From NCBI GenBank assembly GCA_005800465.1, contig SYFI01000161.1, forward strand, positions 1-11,978: a DNA stretch of 11,978 bases, given 5' to 3'. The position numbers and the translations under genes are program-made. The notes below the pieces were generated by a model. The model made no database searches. It worked only from the letters and a program-made list of their open reading frames with translations, and had not been told where the DNA came from. This document shows, piece by piece, positions 6,824 to 11,978 of this stretch. Source of the DNA: Actinomycetota bacterium (GTDB lineage Bacteria; Actinomycetota; Thermoleophilia; Miltoncostaeales; Miltoncostaeaceae). Position 1 is the stretch's first letter; each line of letters begins with the position of its first letter.

Positions 6824-8011
6824 TTACCGGGCGGCTGCGGCGCGAAACACAATGCGAGCGCAACTGGGCTCGCCGTAATCCTGGTCGGGTGCTGCGGAGG
6901 CCACGCAGAAGTACAGCGGCCGCACCTGAGTGCGCGGCACACGCCAGCGCACGGTGTAGATGTACTGGCTCGACATCGGACCCATCACCGTCTCGAGCGA
7001 GTGCACAAGGCGACCGCGGTCGTCAACGATGGAGATGAACTCAGAGCTGGTGGGCGACGGACCGCTCACGCGATACGGAAGATTGATGGCGCCACCCGGG
7101 CGGCCAATGGCCCGCTGCGCGCGCGCCCGAAGGGCCGGGGCCGGGAGCGCCAACGATGTTGGGGCCACGCCGTCCATGGTGTCGGTCGCCCAGGCAAAGA
7201 TGGCGCTGGTACGGGCATACACGCCGGGGGTATTCGCACGGGCGCACCCCTGCCCCCACGACACGACGCCGATCAGCACCGGGGCCCCCGACACCGATGT
7301 CACAAGGGGGCCACCGGAGTCTCCCTGGCACGAGTCGGTGCGGCGCGCGGTGCCACCGGCGCAGATCTCGAGTGACGGGCTCACGCCGCCCCCGAGGGCG
7401 ATATTGCAGGCGCGCGCGCTGATGAGCGGGAGCGGTACCTGGCGCGCCACCATGGGGAATACCCCGGCATCCTCACCGGTGTCACCCCAACCGGCCACCG
7501 ATGCGCGGGTGCCCGCGGCGATGAGTCCGGTCTGGTTGGGAGCCATCATCGGCACCGGTGTTGCCGCGGTGGGCACCTCGAGCCTGAGCAGCGCGGCGTC
7601 GAGGGTTTTCGGGTAGCCGGGAAATATGGACACCTGCGTGACCGCGGTCTCTACTCCGAGCCCCGGGTCGAGCGAGATGGTGCCGGTGAGTACGTTCACG
7701 GTGGACGGAGCCACCGGTTCGCCGGCGTCGTTGGTCACGCAGTGCGCGGCGGTCAGTACCCATCCGGGGGCCACCACACTGCCCCCGCAGAACTGTCGTT
7801 CGAACGGGTTCTTGGTGCCCGGGGTGAGAAGCGCAGCGAGAAATGGCCAGTTGGTGGCAGAGGCCTGAGAGCCGCCCACGATGCGCGACTGCCTACCGTT
7901 CGTCACGGCCATCGCCGGTGCCACCACTGCGATCACGACGGTGAGCACGACGCCCAGGGCAATCGCGGTGAGGCGTCGCATGGTGGAGCGGGGCACAGGC
8001 CGGCGGGGCAT
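6824..8011 (-). CDS. Secreted trypsin-like serine protease (S1 family) with C-terminal extension
   Basis: A 395-residue exported protease, predicted to cut after Lys or Arg. The signal peptide ends near residue 35 (APAMA). A short propeptide ends in GRQSR, followed by the mature N-terminus IVGG (44-47), so it is made as a zymogen activated by cleavage after Arg43. The triad is visible: His90 in LTAAHC, Asp138 in LDAALLRL and Ser232 in DSCQGDSGGP. The Asp six residues before the serine and the glycines of SWGQGC and TPGVY give a trypsin-type S1 pocket. Cysteines sit at the usual S1 places. After the protease domain (to ~279) an unassigned ~115-residue beta-rich tail with two Cys follows; it may bind substrate or wall. 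The start at 8011 has GAGG eight nt upstream; an internal ATG at 7981 would also leave a signal peptide. A start at 8224 is rejected because it would overlap the upstream gene and bury the signal peptide. First gene of a likely pair with the methyltransferase. Confidence 0.93.
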   Translation of the reverse strand: MPRRPVPRSTMRRLTAIALGVVLTVVIAVVAPAMAVTNGRQSRIVGGSQASATNWPFLAALLTPGTKNPFERQFCGGSVVAPGWVLTAAHCVTNDAGEPVAPSTVNVLTGTISLDPGLGVETAVTQVSIFPGYPKTLDAALLRLEVPTAATPVPMMAPNQTGLIAAGTRASVAGWGDTGEDAGVFPMVARQVPLPLISARACNIALGGGVSPSLEICAGGTARRTDSCQGDSGGPLVTSVSGAPVLIGVVSWGQGCARANTPGVYARTSAIFAWATDTMDGVAPTSLALPAPALRARAQRAIGRPGGAINLPYRVSGPSPTSSEFISIVDDRGRLVHSLETVMGPMSSQYIYTVRWRVPRTQVRPLYFCVASAAPDQDYGEPSCARIVFRAAAAR

Positions 8012-8045
8012 CTGGCAGTCCTCACGAAGGGCACGGGATTGCTTG

Positions 8046-8074
8046 ACGCTAGCGGGGCCAGTGGCACGTGGCAA
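8046..8074 (-). promoter_or_regulatory. Promoter of the protease gene, -35 TTGCCA, 17-nt spacer, -10 TAGCGT
   Basis: On the minus strand, TTGCCA (complement of 8069-8074) and TAGCGT (complement of 8046-8051) are 17 nt apart. Predicted start of transcription is near 8039, leaving a leader of about 28 nt that holds the GAGG ribosome-binding site. TTGCCA differs from TTGACA at one base. Confidence 0.6.
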
Positions 8075-8083
8075 TGCCATTGG
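8058..8083. promoter_or_regulatory. Inverted repeat over the -35 box of the protease promoter
   Basis: CCAGTGGCA (8058-8066) and TGCCATTGG (8075-8083) are complementary at 8 of 9 positions around an 8-bp centre that contains the -35 box. The position suits a repressor operator. It could instead help end transcription of the glycosidase gene (stop at 8125), but the minus-sense RNA has an A-C mismatch in the stem and no U-tract, so I prefer the operator reading. Confidence 0.35.
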
Positions 8084-8124
8084 TCGGCAGGTATCACTCG
8101 GGTCCAGCGCGGTACCAGTCGTGC

Positions 8125-9468
8125 TCAGGGCGTGTGTGAGGGGGAGAATGTGACAGGCGGCACCCGCGCAGGGATCGGTGGGTTTGCAAGCCAGGCGCGT
8201 AATGCCAGCACCACCGCCTGGCAACTGAATGCCCGCGCACCCATACCGGTGCCGTCAAAGGGGTCGGTGTACTCACGAAAGCCATGCGCGTTGAGCCGCT
8301 CCTCAATGGCCTCCACCAGCATGGCCGCCTCGTCGTGTCGGCCCATCCGCAACAGGCCCGGCACGACAAACGGTGGCGTGAATGGCCACGACGGCCCGCG
8401 CCAGTACTGCGGCACAAACCGTCCGTCACCTCGCATAAAGCTGGGGTCCGACACGCTGACCGACGGCACCGGGTGCGGCGGCCGGAATCGCTGCGGATCG
8501 AGGATCCAGTCGTCCATCAGTCTGCGACTTACCTCGGGGGGCAGGTCGGGCAGCGCGATGGGGGCGATGCCCTGCCATACGTCGCAGGGCAGTAGCGATC
8601 CGTCCGGTGCACCTGTGCGGAAGATCCCCGCCTCGTCATCCCACAGGTGATCGACCATCGCCATGGTGATCTCACGGGCGCGATCACGTGCACCGGGGTG
8701 CCCCATGGCGTCCAGACCGATGTGGCCGAGCGCCCACGATGTATTGACCAGCGGGCACGCCACGTTGAACCCGCCCGCCTCACGTGTGCGCGCGAATGAG
8801 AACCCACGTCGGCGCGCCTCGTTCACCAGCACCGCAAATCCGGGGCCGCCATGGGCCTTCCAGCCGAGCGGCTGGTCGAAGACGGGCGATGCGTCGCAGC
8901 CGGTCTCGTCGGGCAGGATCACCCATGCCAGACCGGTGTCGTCGACCCGGTTGCGCTCGATCCAAACGTGGTAGCGGGGTATGGCCCGAAGGCCCTCGGC
9001 CACGAATGCCTCGTCGTGAAGACGCTCGGCGATCTCGGCCCACACCCAACCGATAAAAGGGGGCTGGATCGTGGCTGTGGTGAGGTCGCGGCGCGCGCGC
9101 ACGTTGTAAAAGGCAGCGCGAGCGAGCCGGACGGGTGCGTCCCAAAAGATGGTGTGCCCAATGAAGCCATCGGGCGTCTGTGCGGCAATCAGCGAGCGTA
9201 CCTCGGTGGCCGCACGAACCGGGTCCACCTCCGCCCAGGTCAGGGCATGCATGAGCGAATCCCAGAACCACTGGTACGGGTACTTTTCGCCGTCGGGGCA
9301 GGTGTAGCCGTAGGCCACGCCATTCCGGCCGATTCCCTCGCGCCAGTTGGCGCCGAGCAGGGCGGTGGCCCCCCGGCGTACTCGATTGCGAATTCCAGTC
9401 ACGGGGGCAGCATCGCGCATGCGGCGGCGTATGGACGCAAAAAGGCGGGTTGCCGGGCGATCGCTCAC
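8125..9468 (-). CDS. MGH1/GH63-like (alpha/alpha)6-barrel glycoside hydrolase
   Basis: A 447-residue cytosolic enzyme (no signal peptide) of the glucosidase/mannosylglycerate-hydrolase type. Family landmarks: YPYQWFWDSLMHALTWAE (64-80), DGFIGHTIFW (100-109), a LPDETGCDASP segment matching the ESGxDxSP motif (Asp192, candidate general acid), YWRGPSWPF (355-363) and FREYTDPFDGTGMGARAF (Glu399, candidate base). The order and length match bacterial MGH/GH63-like proteins. Likely substrates are alpha-glucosides or solutes such as mannosyl- or glucosylglycerate (family knowledge; the sequence does not decide). The start is GTG 9468, with GGAG four nt upstream; a second GGGAG eleven nt upstream lies inside a hairpin. 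The next in-frame ATG (9420) has no ribosome-binding site. A ~150-nt structured leader precedes it. It is divergent from the metal transporter and separated from the protease gene by 113 bp with a separate promoter. Confidence 0.85.
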   Translation of the reverse strand: MSDRPATRLFASIRRRMRDAAPVTGIRNRVRRGATALLGANWREGIGRNGVAYGYTCPDGEKYPYQWFWDSLMHALTWAEVDPVRAATEVRSLIAAQTPDGFIGHTIFWDAPVRLARAAFYNVRARRDLTTATIQPPFIGWVWAEIAERLHDEAFVAEGLRAIPRYHVWIERNRVDDTGLAWVILPDETGCDASPVFDQPLGWKAHGGPGFAVLVNEARRRGFSFARTREAGGFNVACPLVNTSWALGHIGLDAMGHPGARDRAREITMAMVDHLWDDEAGIFRTGAPDGSLLPCDVWQGIAPIALPDLPPEVSRRLMDDWILDPQRFRPPHPVPSVSVSDPSFMRGDGRFVPQYWRGPSWPFTPPFVVPGLLRMGRHDEAAMLVEAIEERLNAHGFREYTDPFDGTGMGARAFSCQAVVLALRAWLANPPIPARVPPVTFSPSHTP

Positions 9469-9479
9469 CCGGCTCCGGT

Positions 9480-9493
9480 CTCCCGAAAGGGAG
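9480..9493 (-). promoter_or_regulatory. Small hairpin covering a possible Shine-Dalgarno of the glycosidase
   Basis: In the minus-sense RNA, CUCCC and GGGAG pair around the loop UUUC. The GGGAG arm ends 11 nt before the GTG start and could act as a ribosome-binding site, so pairing would hide it. A second GGAG (complement of 9473-9476) remains free. Confidence 0.45.
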
Positions 9494-9583
9494 GCGGTGG
9501 GTGGTGGATGGCGCTGGGACCCCCCCGAATCCCTGCACGTTCAAGGTCCCCCGACCTTGAAACATCCACCGCCCGCACCCGCC
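9493..9583 (-). promoter_or_regulatory. Candidate structured RNA (three-way junction) in the glycosidase leader
   Basis: In minus-sense RNA, GGUGGAUG (9570-9563) pairs with CAUCCACC (9510-9503), eight perfect pairs enclosing two hairpins. Hairpin A is UUCAAGGUC-GGGG-GACCUUGAA (9561-9540), nine perfect pairs. Hairpin B (9538-9511) pairs GUGC-A-GGGAU with GUCCC-A-GCGC, with a single A.A mismatch. Only 9562 and 9539 are unpaired at the junction. Outside, GGCGG (9583-9579) can pair with CCGCC (9497-9493). Two pairs in hairpin B (9512/9537 and 9520/9529) are G.U in the minus-sense RNA but C-A mismatches in the plus sense, which points to the glycosidase leader. I match it to no known riboswitch. 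The perfect dyad of hairpin A could instead be a protein operator in DNA. Confidence 0.5.
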
Positions 9584-9624
9584 TCGCGCCCGGGTCCTTG
9601 AGGGGTGCCCGGAACGCGAAGAAG

Positions 9625-9652
9625 AGAATACCCCGTTGAGATCCAGTTCCAA
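9625..9652 (-). promoter_or_regulatory. Predicted promoter of the glycosidase gene, -35 TTGGAA, 16-nt spacer, -10 TATTCT
   Basis: On the minus strand, TTGGAA (complement of 9647-9652) and TATTCT (complement of 9625-9630) are 16 nt apart. Transcription would start near 9617, giving a leader of about 150 nt that contains the structured element. An imperfect dyad GTTCCAACGTCCGAAC (9646-9661, arms GTTC/GAAC around ACGT) overlaps the -35 box and could be an operator. Confidence 0.45.
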
Positions 9653-9684
9653 CGTCCGAACGGTGGTGTTTCATCAAACCCATT

Positions 9685-9692
9685 ACACGTGT
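9685..9692. promoter_or_regulatory. Palindrome ACACGTGT upstream of the metal transporter
   Basis: A perfect 8-bp palindrome 31 bp upstream of the predicted -10 box of the transporter gene, near the middle of the divergent intergenic region. It could be a regulator site for either gene. Too short to be sure. Confidence 0.25.
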
Positions 9693-9722
9693 CATCAGAT
9701 TCGTAACTATTTCGTCACCGCG

Positions 9723-9728
9723 TAGGGT
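9723..9728 (+). promoter_or_regulatory. Predicted -10 box of the metal transporter (TAGGGT)
   Basis: TAGGGT fits TANNNT and ends 7 nt before the ATG at 9736. A weak -35 candidate, TTCGTA (9700-9705), is 17 nt upstream. The AGGG inside the box could instead act as a ribosome-binding site with 8-nt spacing, so leaderless transcription is less certain here than at 3834. Confidence 0.4.
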
Positions 9729-9735
9729 TGCCGGC

Positions 9736-10440
9736 ATGGCGTTGCTCCCATCCCATGGCGAGTTGCACACCACCGGCCGTACCGGCTGGCTGCGCGCTGC
9801 CGTGCTCGGCACCAACGACGGTCTGCTCTCCACGGCCAGCCTGGTGCTGGGTGTCGCGGCCGCGGGGGGCGACCGGGCGGCCCTGCTCACGGCTGGTATC
9901 GCCGGACTCGCAGCGGGTGCCATGTCGATGGCATCAGGTGAGTACGTGTCGGTGTCGTCCCAGCGTGATGCCGAGCGGGCTGATCTGGCGCGAGAGGCAC
10001 AGGAACTCGAGGATGATCCAGAGGGAGAGCTTGACGAGTTGGCGGATATCTACGAGGCGCGGGGCATCTCCCCGGCGCTCGCGCGTCAGGTGGCGGAAGA
10101 GCTCTCGGAGGGTGACCGGCTTGTGGTGCACGCCCGCGATGAGCTGGGGCTGGATCAGAACGCGCTCGCGCGCCCGGTGCAGGCGGCCGTGGCATCTGCT
10201 ATGTCGTTCTCGGTGGGCGCCATCATCCCGATCATCGTGTGTCTGCCGTCGTACGGCAGTACCGCGCGCATCTGGACCATCGTGGTGGCGACGATCATCG
10301 GACTCATCTTGCTGGGTGCCGTCGGTGCCCGGCTTGGCCGCGCACCCTTGTTTCGTGCTGCGGCCCGCGTGGTGATGTGGGGTGTGGCGGCAATGGCTGT
10401 GACGTCGGCTATCGGCGTTCTGGTGGGCACCGCCGTCTAG
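9736..10440 (+). CDS. VIT1/CCC1-family Fe2+/Mn2+ transporter
   Basis: A 234-residue inner-membrane protein of the VIT1/CCC1 family, which moves iron(II) or manganese(II) out of the cytosol, probably by proton exchange (family knowledge). The N-terminal signature GTNDGLLSTASLVLGVA (25-41) carries the conserved Asp28 of helix 1. AGAMSMASGEYVSVSSQRD (60-78) is the Met-rich end of helix 2. Residues ~80-140 form the acidic cytoplasmic loop (AREAQELEDDPEGELDELA) that binds metal in the family. Three more helices follow at ~150-170, 178-198 and 210-232, giving the expected five. Length is normal for short bacterial members without a ferritin-like domain. It stands alone: divergent from the glycosidase and convergent with the next gene (18 bp between stop codons). 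The start is fixed by the family N-terminus. Confidence 0.92.
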   Translation: MALLPSHGELHTTGRTGWLRAAVLGTNDGLLSTASLVLGVAAAGGDRAALLTAGIAGLAAGAMSMASGEYVSVSSQRDAERADLAREAQELEDDPEGELDELADIYEARGISPALARQVAEELSEGDRLVVHARDELGLDQNALARPVQAAVASAMSFSVGAIIPIIVCLPSYGSTARIWTIVVATIIGLILLGAVGARLGRAPLFRAAARVVMWGVAAMAVTSAIGVLVGTAV

Positions 10441-10458
10441 TAGTACCCGGCCCGGGGA

Positions 10459-10950
10459 TCAGTGCTGGCTGCGCTCCCGCCGGGCCTGCGAGCAGATGAG
10501 GTCGACGCGCAGGGCTACGGTGAGAGCATCCACCTTCGCCTCGCCTTCGAGGCGGTCGGCCACATGCCAGGCCTCCTGCGACAGGTATTCAAGGCGTTCC
10601 ACGGCGTCGGGCATCCCGCGCACGCGTGCCGCTTCATTGTCGAGGTAGGTGAGGATCTCGGCCTCCTCATCTGAGTGCCAGATGGCACGCGCCCCCGGTC
10701 GCTCCGGGTTGCGGGCGATGAGCCACCACAGCACCGACAAAAGCGGCAGTTTGAGTGCCACGACCACGAACAGCACGTAGGTGCTCTTGAGCCATGGCGG
10801 GCCACCGAGGTCTGGCGTGAGGACGACCAGCACGGTGCCGAAGATGGCCATGACCAGCGTGACGACGATGACGGGGACCACCCGTCGGACGGTGGGCTTG
10901 GGAGACGATCCGCAGAGAAGCCAGCGCAGCATTAAGTGAATGACTAGCAT
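10459..10950 (-). CDS. Small two-helix membrane protein with charged C-terminal tail, function unknown
   Basis: I do not recognise this 163-residue protein. Two hydrophobic segments (~24-44, VVPVIVVTLVMAIFGTVLVV; ~57-79, TYVLFVVVALKLPLLSVLWW) are joined by a short loop containing DLGGPPWLK. A ~70-residue cytosolic tail (from HSDEEAEILTYLDNEA) is rich in Glu/Arg/Ala and probably helical or coiled. Start chosen at ATG 10950, which follows GGCGGGGG and stays clear of thrS; ATG 10932 is also possible. An upstream start at 11064 would run antisense through the thrS N-terminus and adds only Arg-rich sequence typical of an opposite-strand shadow. It is convergent with the metal transporter and divergent from thrS. 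Sharing an 11-bp gap with an essential gene suggests a stable arrangement. Confidence 0.7.
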   Translation of the reverse strand: MLVIHLMLRWLLCGSSPKPTVRRVVPVIVVTLVMAIFGTVLVVLTPDLGGPPWLKSTYVLFVVVALKLPLLSVLWWLIARNPERPGARAIWHSDEEAEILTYLDNEAARVRGMPDAVERLEYLSQEAWHVADRLEGEAKVDALTVALRVDLICSQARRERSQH

Positions 10951-10961
10951 CCCCCGCCGCC
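10951..10961. promoter_or_regulatory. 11-bp gap between divergent start codons
   Basis: CCCCCGCCGCC separates the ATG of the membrane gene (read left) from that of thrS (read right). Promoters of both must lie inside the other coding region. TAGCAT (10945-10950) is a possible -10 box for thrS, 11 nt before its ATG, but no -35 box or ribosome-binding site for thrS is seen. For the membrane gene the same C-tract reads as a G-rich ribosome-binding site. Confidence 0.45.
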
Positions 10962-11978
10962 ATGCACGTAATACTTCCCGATGGAACCAATCTCGAACTG
11001 CCCGACGGCGCCACCGGACTTGACGCCGCCGCCGCGATCGGCCCCGGTCTGGCAAAGGCGGCACTTGCCGTGCGGATTGGCGACGAGATGCGCGACCTGG
11101 CGAGGCCGCTCGCCGATGGCGAGTCGATTGCGATCGTCACCGGCAAGAGCGGTGATGATCACCTGTACGTGATGCGCCATTCGGCAGCGCACGTGATGGC
11201 CGAGGCCGTCATGACGCTGTTCCCGGGCACGCGCTTTGGGTTCGGGCCGCCCATTGAGGACGGCTTTTATTACGACTTCGAACTCGACGCGCCTATGACC
11301 GAGGACGACTTCCCGGCCATTGAGGCCGAGATCAACCGCATCGCCAAGGCCAAGGCACCGTTTGAGCGCAGCGTCATGAGCATTCCCGACGCGGCCGCCT
11401 TTTTCGCGGAGCGGGCGCAGCCGTACAAGGTCGATCAGGTTGAGGAACTCGGCCGTCAGGGCGAGGTCGGTGTGTCGCTCTATCAGGAGCGCGACTTCAT
11501 TGATCTGTGTCGTGGCCCGCATGTGCGGAACACCGGCAACATCGGCCGCGTCAAGCTGCTGTCGGTGGCCGGGGCGTACTGGCGGGGCAGTGAGAAGAAC
11601 CCGATGCTCACGCGGGTGTACGCCACATCATTCCCGAGCCAGACCGAGCTCGACGAATACCTGGAGCGCATCGAGGCGGCCAAGGCACGCGACCACCGCA
11701 GGGTGGGCCGCGACCTCGGAATCTTCTACTTCGACGAGGCCGGCCCCGGGTTCCCGTTCTTCCTTCCGAGGGGCATGGTGGTGATCAACGAGATCCAGAG
11801 CGCGCTGCGCAAGGAACTCGAGACCATGGGGTACGACGAGATCCGCACCCCCACCATGCTGAGCGACGAGCTGTGGCACCGGAGCGGCCACTACGACATC
11901 TACGCCGACAACATGTACTTCACCGAGGTGGATGGCCAGGGCTTCGCGGTAAAGCCCATGAACTGCCCGGGCGCCTGC
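10962..11978 (+). CDS. thrS: Threonyl-tRNA synthetase, N-terminal 339 codons (3' end outside window)
   Basis: Class II aminoacyl-tRNA synthetase charging tRNA-Thr in the cytosol. The reading frame is open from ATG 10962 to the end of the window. Visible domains: a TGS domain (1-~60, MHVILPDGTNLELPDGATG); the editing domain with HSAAH (His73, His77) and the matching DFIDLCRGPH (Cys183, His187), the four residues expected at the editing site; then the catalytic core from GIFYFDEAGPGFPFFLPRG. Class II motif 1 follows (ALRKELETMGYDEIRTP), then the start of motif 2 and MNCPG, whose Cys335 is the zinc ligand in known ThrRS. A complete protein has about 640 residues, so roughly 300 are missing. The start is the only one that gives the conserved MHVxLPDG N-terminus. 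There is no Shine-Dalgarno sequence before it (a C-rich stretch only). Confidence 0.96.
   Translation, partial: MHVILPDGTNLELPDGATGLDAAAAIGPGLAKAALAVRIGDEMRDLARPLADGESIAIVTGKSGDDHLYVMRHSAAHVMAEAVMTLFPGTRFGFGPPIEDGFYYDFELDAPMTEDDFPAIEAEINRIAKAKAPFERSVMSIPDAAAFFAERAQPYKVDQVEELGRQGEVGVSLYQERDFIDLCRGPHVRNTGNIGRVKLLSVAGAYWRGSEKNPMLTRVYATSFPSQTELDEYLERIEAAKARDHRRVGRDLGIFYFDEAGPGFPFFLPRGMVVINEIQSALRKELETMGYDEIRTPTMLSDELWHRSGHYDIYADNMYFTEVDGQGFAVKPMNCPGAC

Noticed and set aside
8012..8224. 71-codon N-terminal extension of the protease
   Set aside because: It would overlap the glycosidase 3' end and bury the signal peptide; GAGG precedes the start at 8011.
9602..9634. GGGGTGCC followed by GAGAT on the plus strand, resembling part of a TPP riboswitch
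   Set aside because: The CUGAGA block, the GGUAAUGCC arm and their spacing are missing, and the downstream gene is a metal transporter. Only a GGGGT/ACCCC pair supports it.
9646..9661. LexA (SOS) box
   Set aside because: The arms are GTTC...GAAC, the reverse order of the actinobacterial GAAC...GTTC box.
10951..11064. 38-codon N-terminal extension of the small membrane protein
   Set aside because: The sequence is the Arg-rich antisense of the conserved thrS TGS domain.
1..11978. Defence island, CRISPR, toxin-antitoxin, prophage, IS element, tRNA or rRNA
   Set aside because: I looked on both strands for transposase, integrase, nuclease or repeat-spacer patterns and cloverleaf arms and saw none. 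The window is core and secreted-protein genes.

Overview
The window is about 12 kb of high-GC chromosomal DNA with actinobacterial character. It shows strong G/C preference at third codon positions, several starts without a Shine-Dalgarno sequence, and secreted proteins with Ala-rich signal peptides. The ThrRS N-terminus and the CysN resemble those of Thermoleophilia (Solirubrobacterales/Gaiellales) as I remember them. That placement is an inference and I hold it loosely. No tRNA, rRNA, CRISPR array, insertion sequence or prophage gene is visible.

Left part, + strand: the 3' two-thirds of cysN (ATP sulfurylase GTPase subunit); a large secreted GH64-like beta-1,3-glucanase with an IPT/TIG domain and two C-terminal repeats; a second secreted, Cys-rich, propeller-like protein of unknown function; then a strong hairpin and a broken gene. 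In the broken gene the first ~55 codons of dxs, already frameshifted, run into the last ~30 codons of an SGNH hydrolase.

Middle part, - strand (read right to left): a GH63/mannosylglycerate-hydrolase-like glycosidase, a secreted trypsin-like protease and a SAM-dependent methyltransferase. The protease and methyltransferase are 29 bp apart and probably share a promoter. The glycosidase has its own predicted promoter and a ~150-nt leader.

Right part: a VIT/CCC1-family metal transporter (+), a small two-helix membrane protein of unknown function (-) convergent with it, and the first 339 codons of thrS (+). The membrane gene and thrS diverge with only 11 bp between their start codons.

Two signals are not explained by the genes. 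First, the glycosidase leader (9493-9583, minus sense) can be drawn as a compact three-way junction with almost every base used, and two G.U pairs form only in the minus-sense RNA. It sits just upstream of a hairpin that covers a possible ribosome-binding site, so it is a candidate structured regulatory RNA. Second, four + strand genes begin 6-7 nt after a TANNNT box with no usual ribosome-binding site, which suggests leaderless transcripts, whereas the - strand genes have clear Shine-Dalgarno sequences. The genes look like separate small units: sulfate assimilation, secreted polysaccharide and protein degradation, metal handling and translation. They do not form one pathway.
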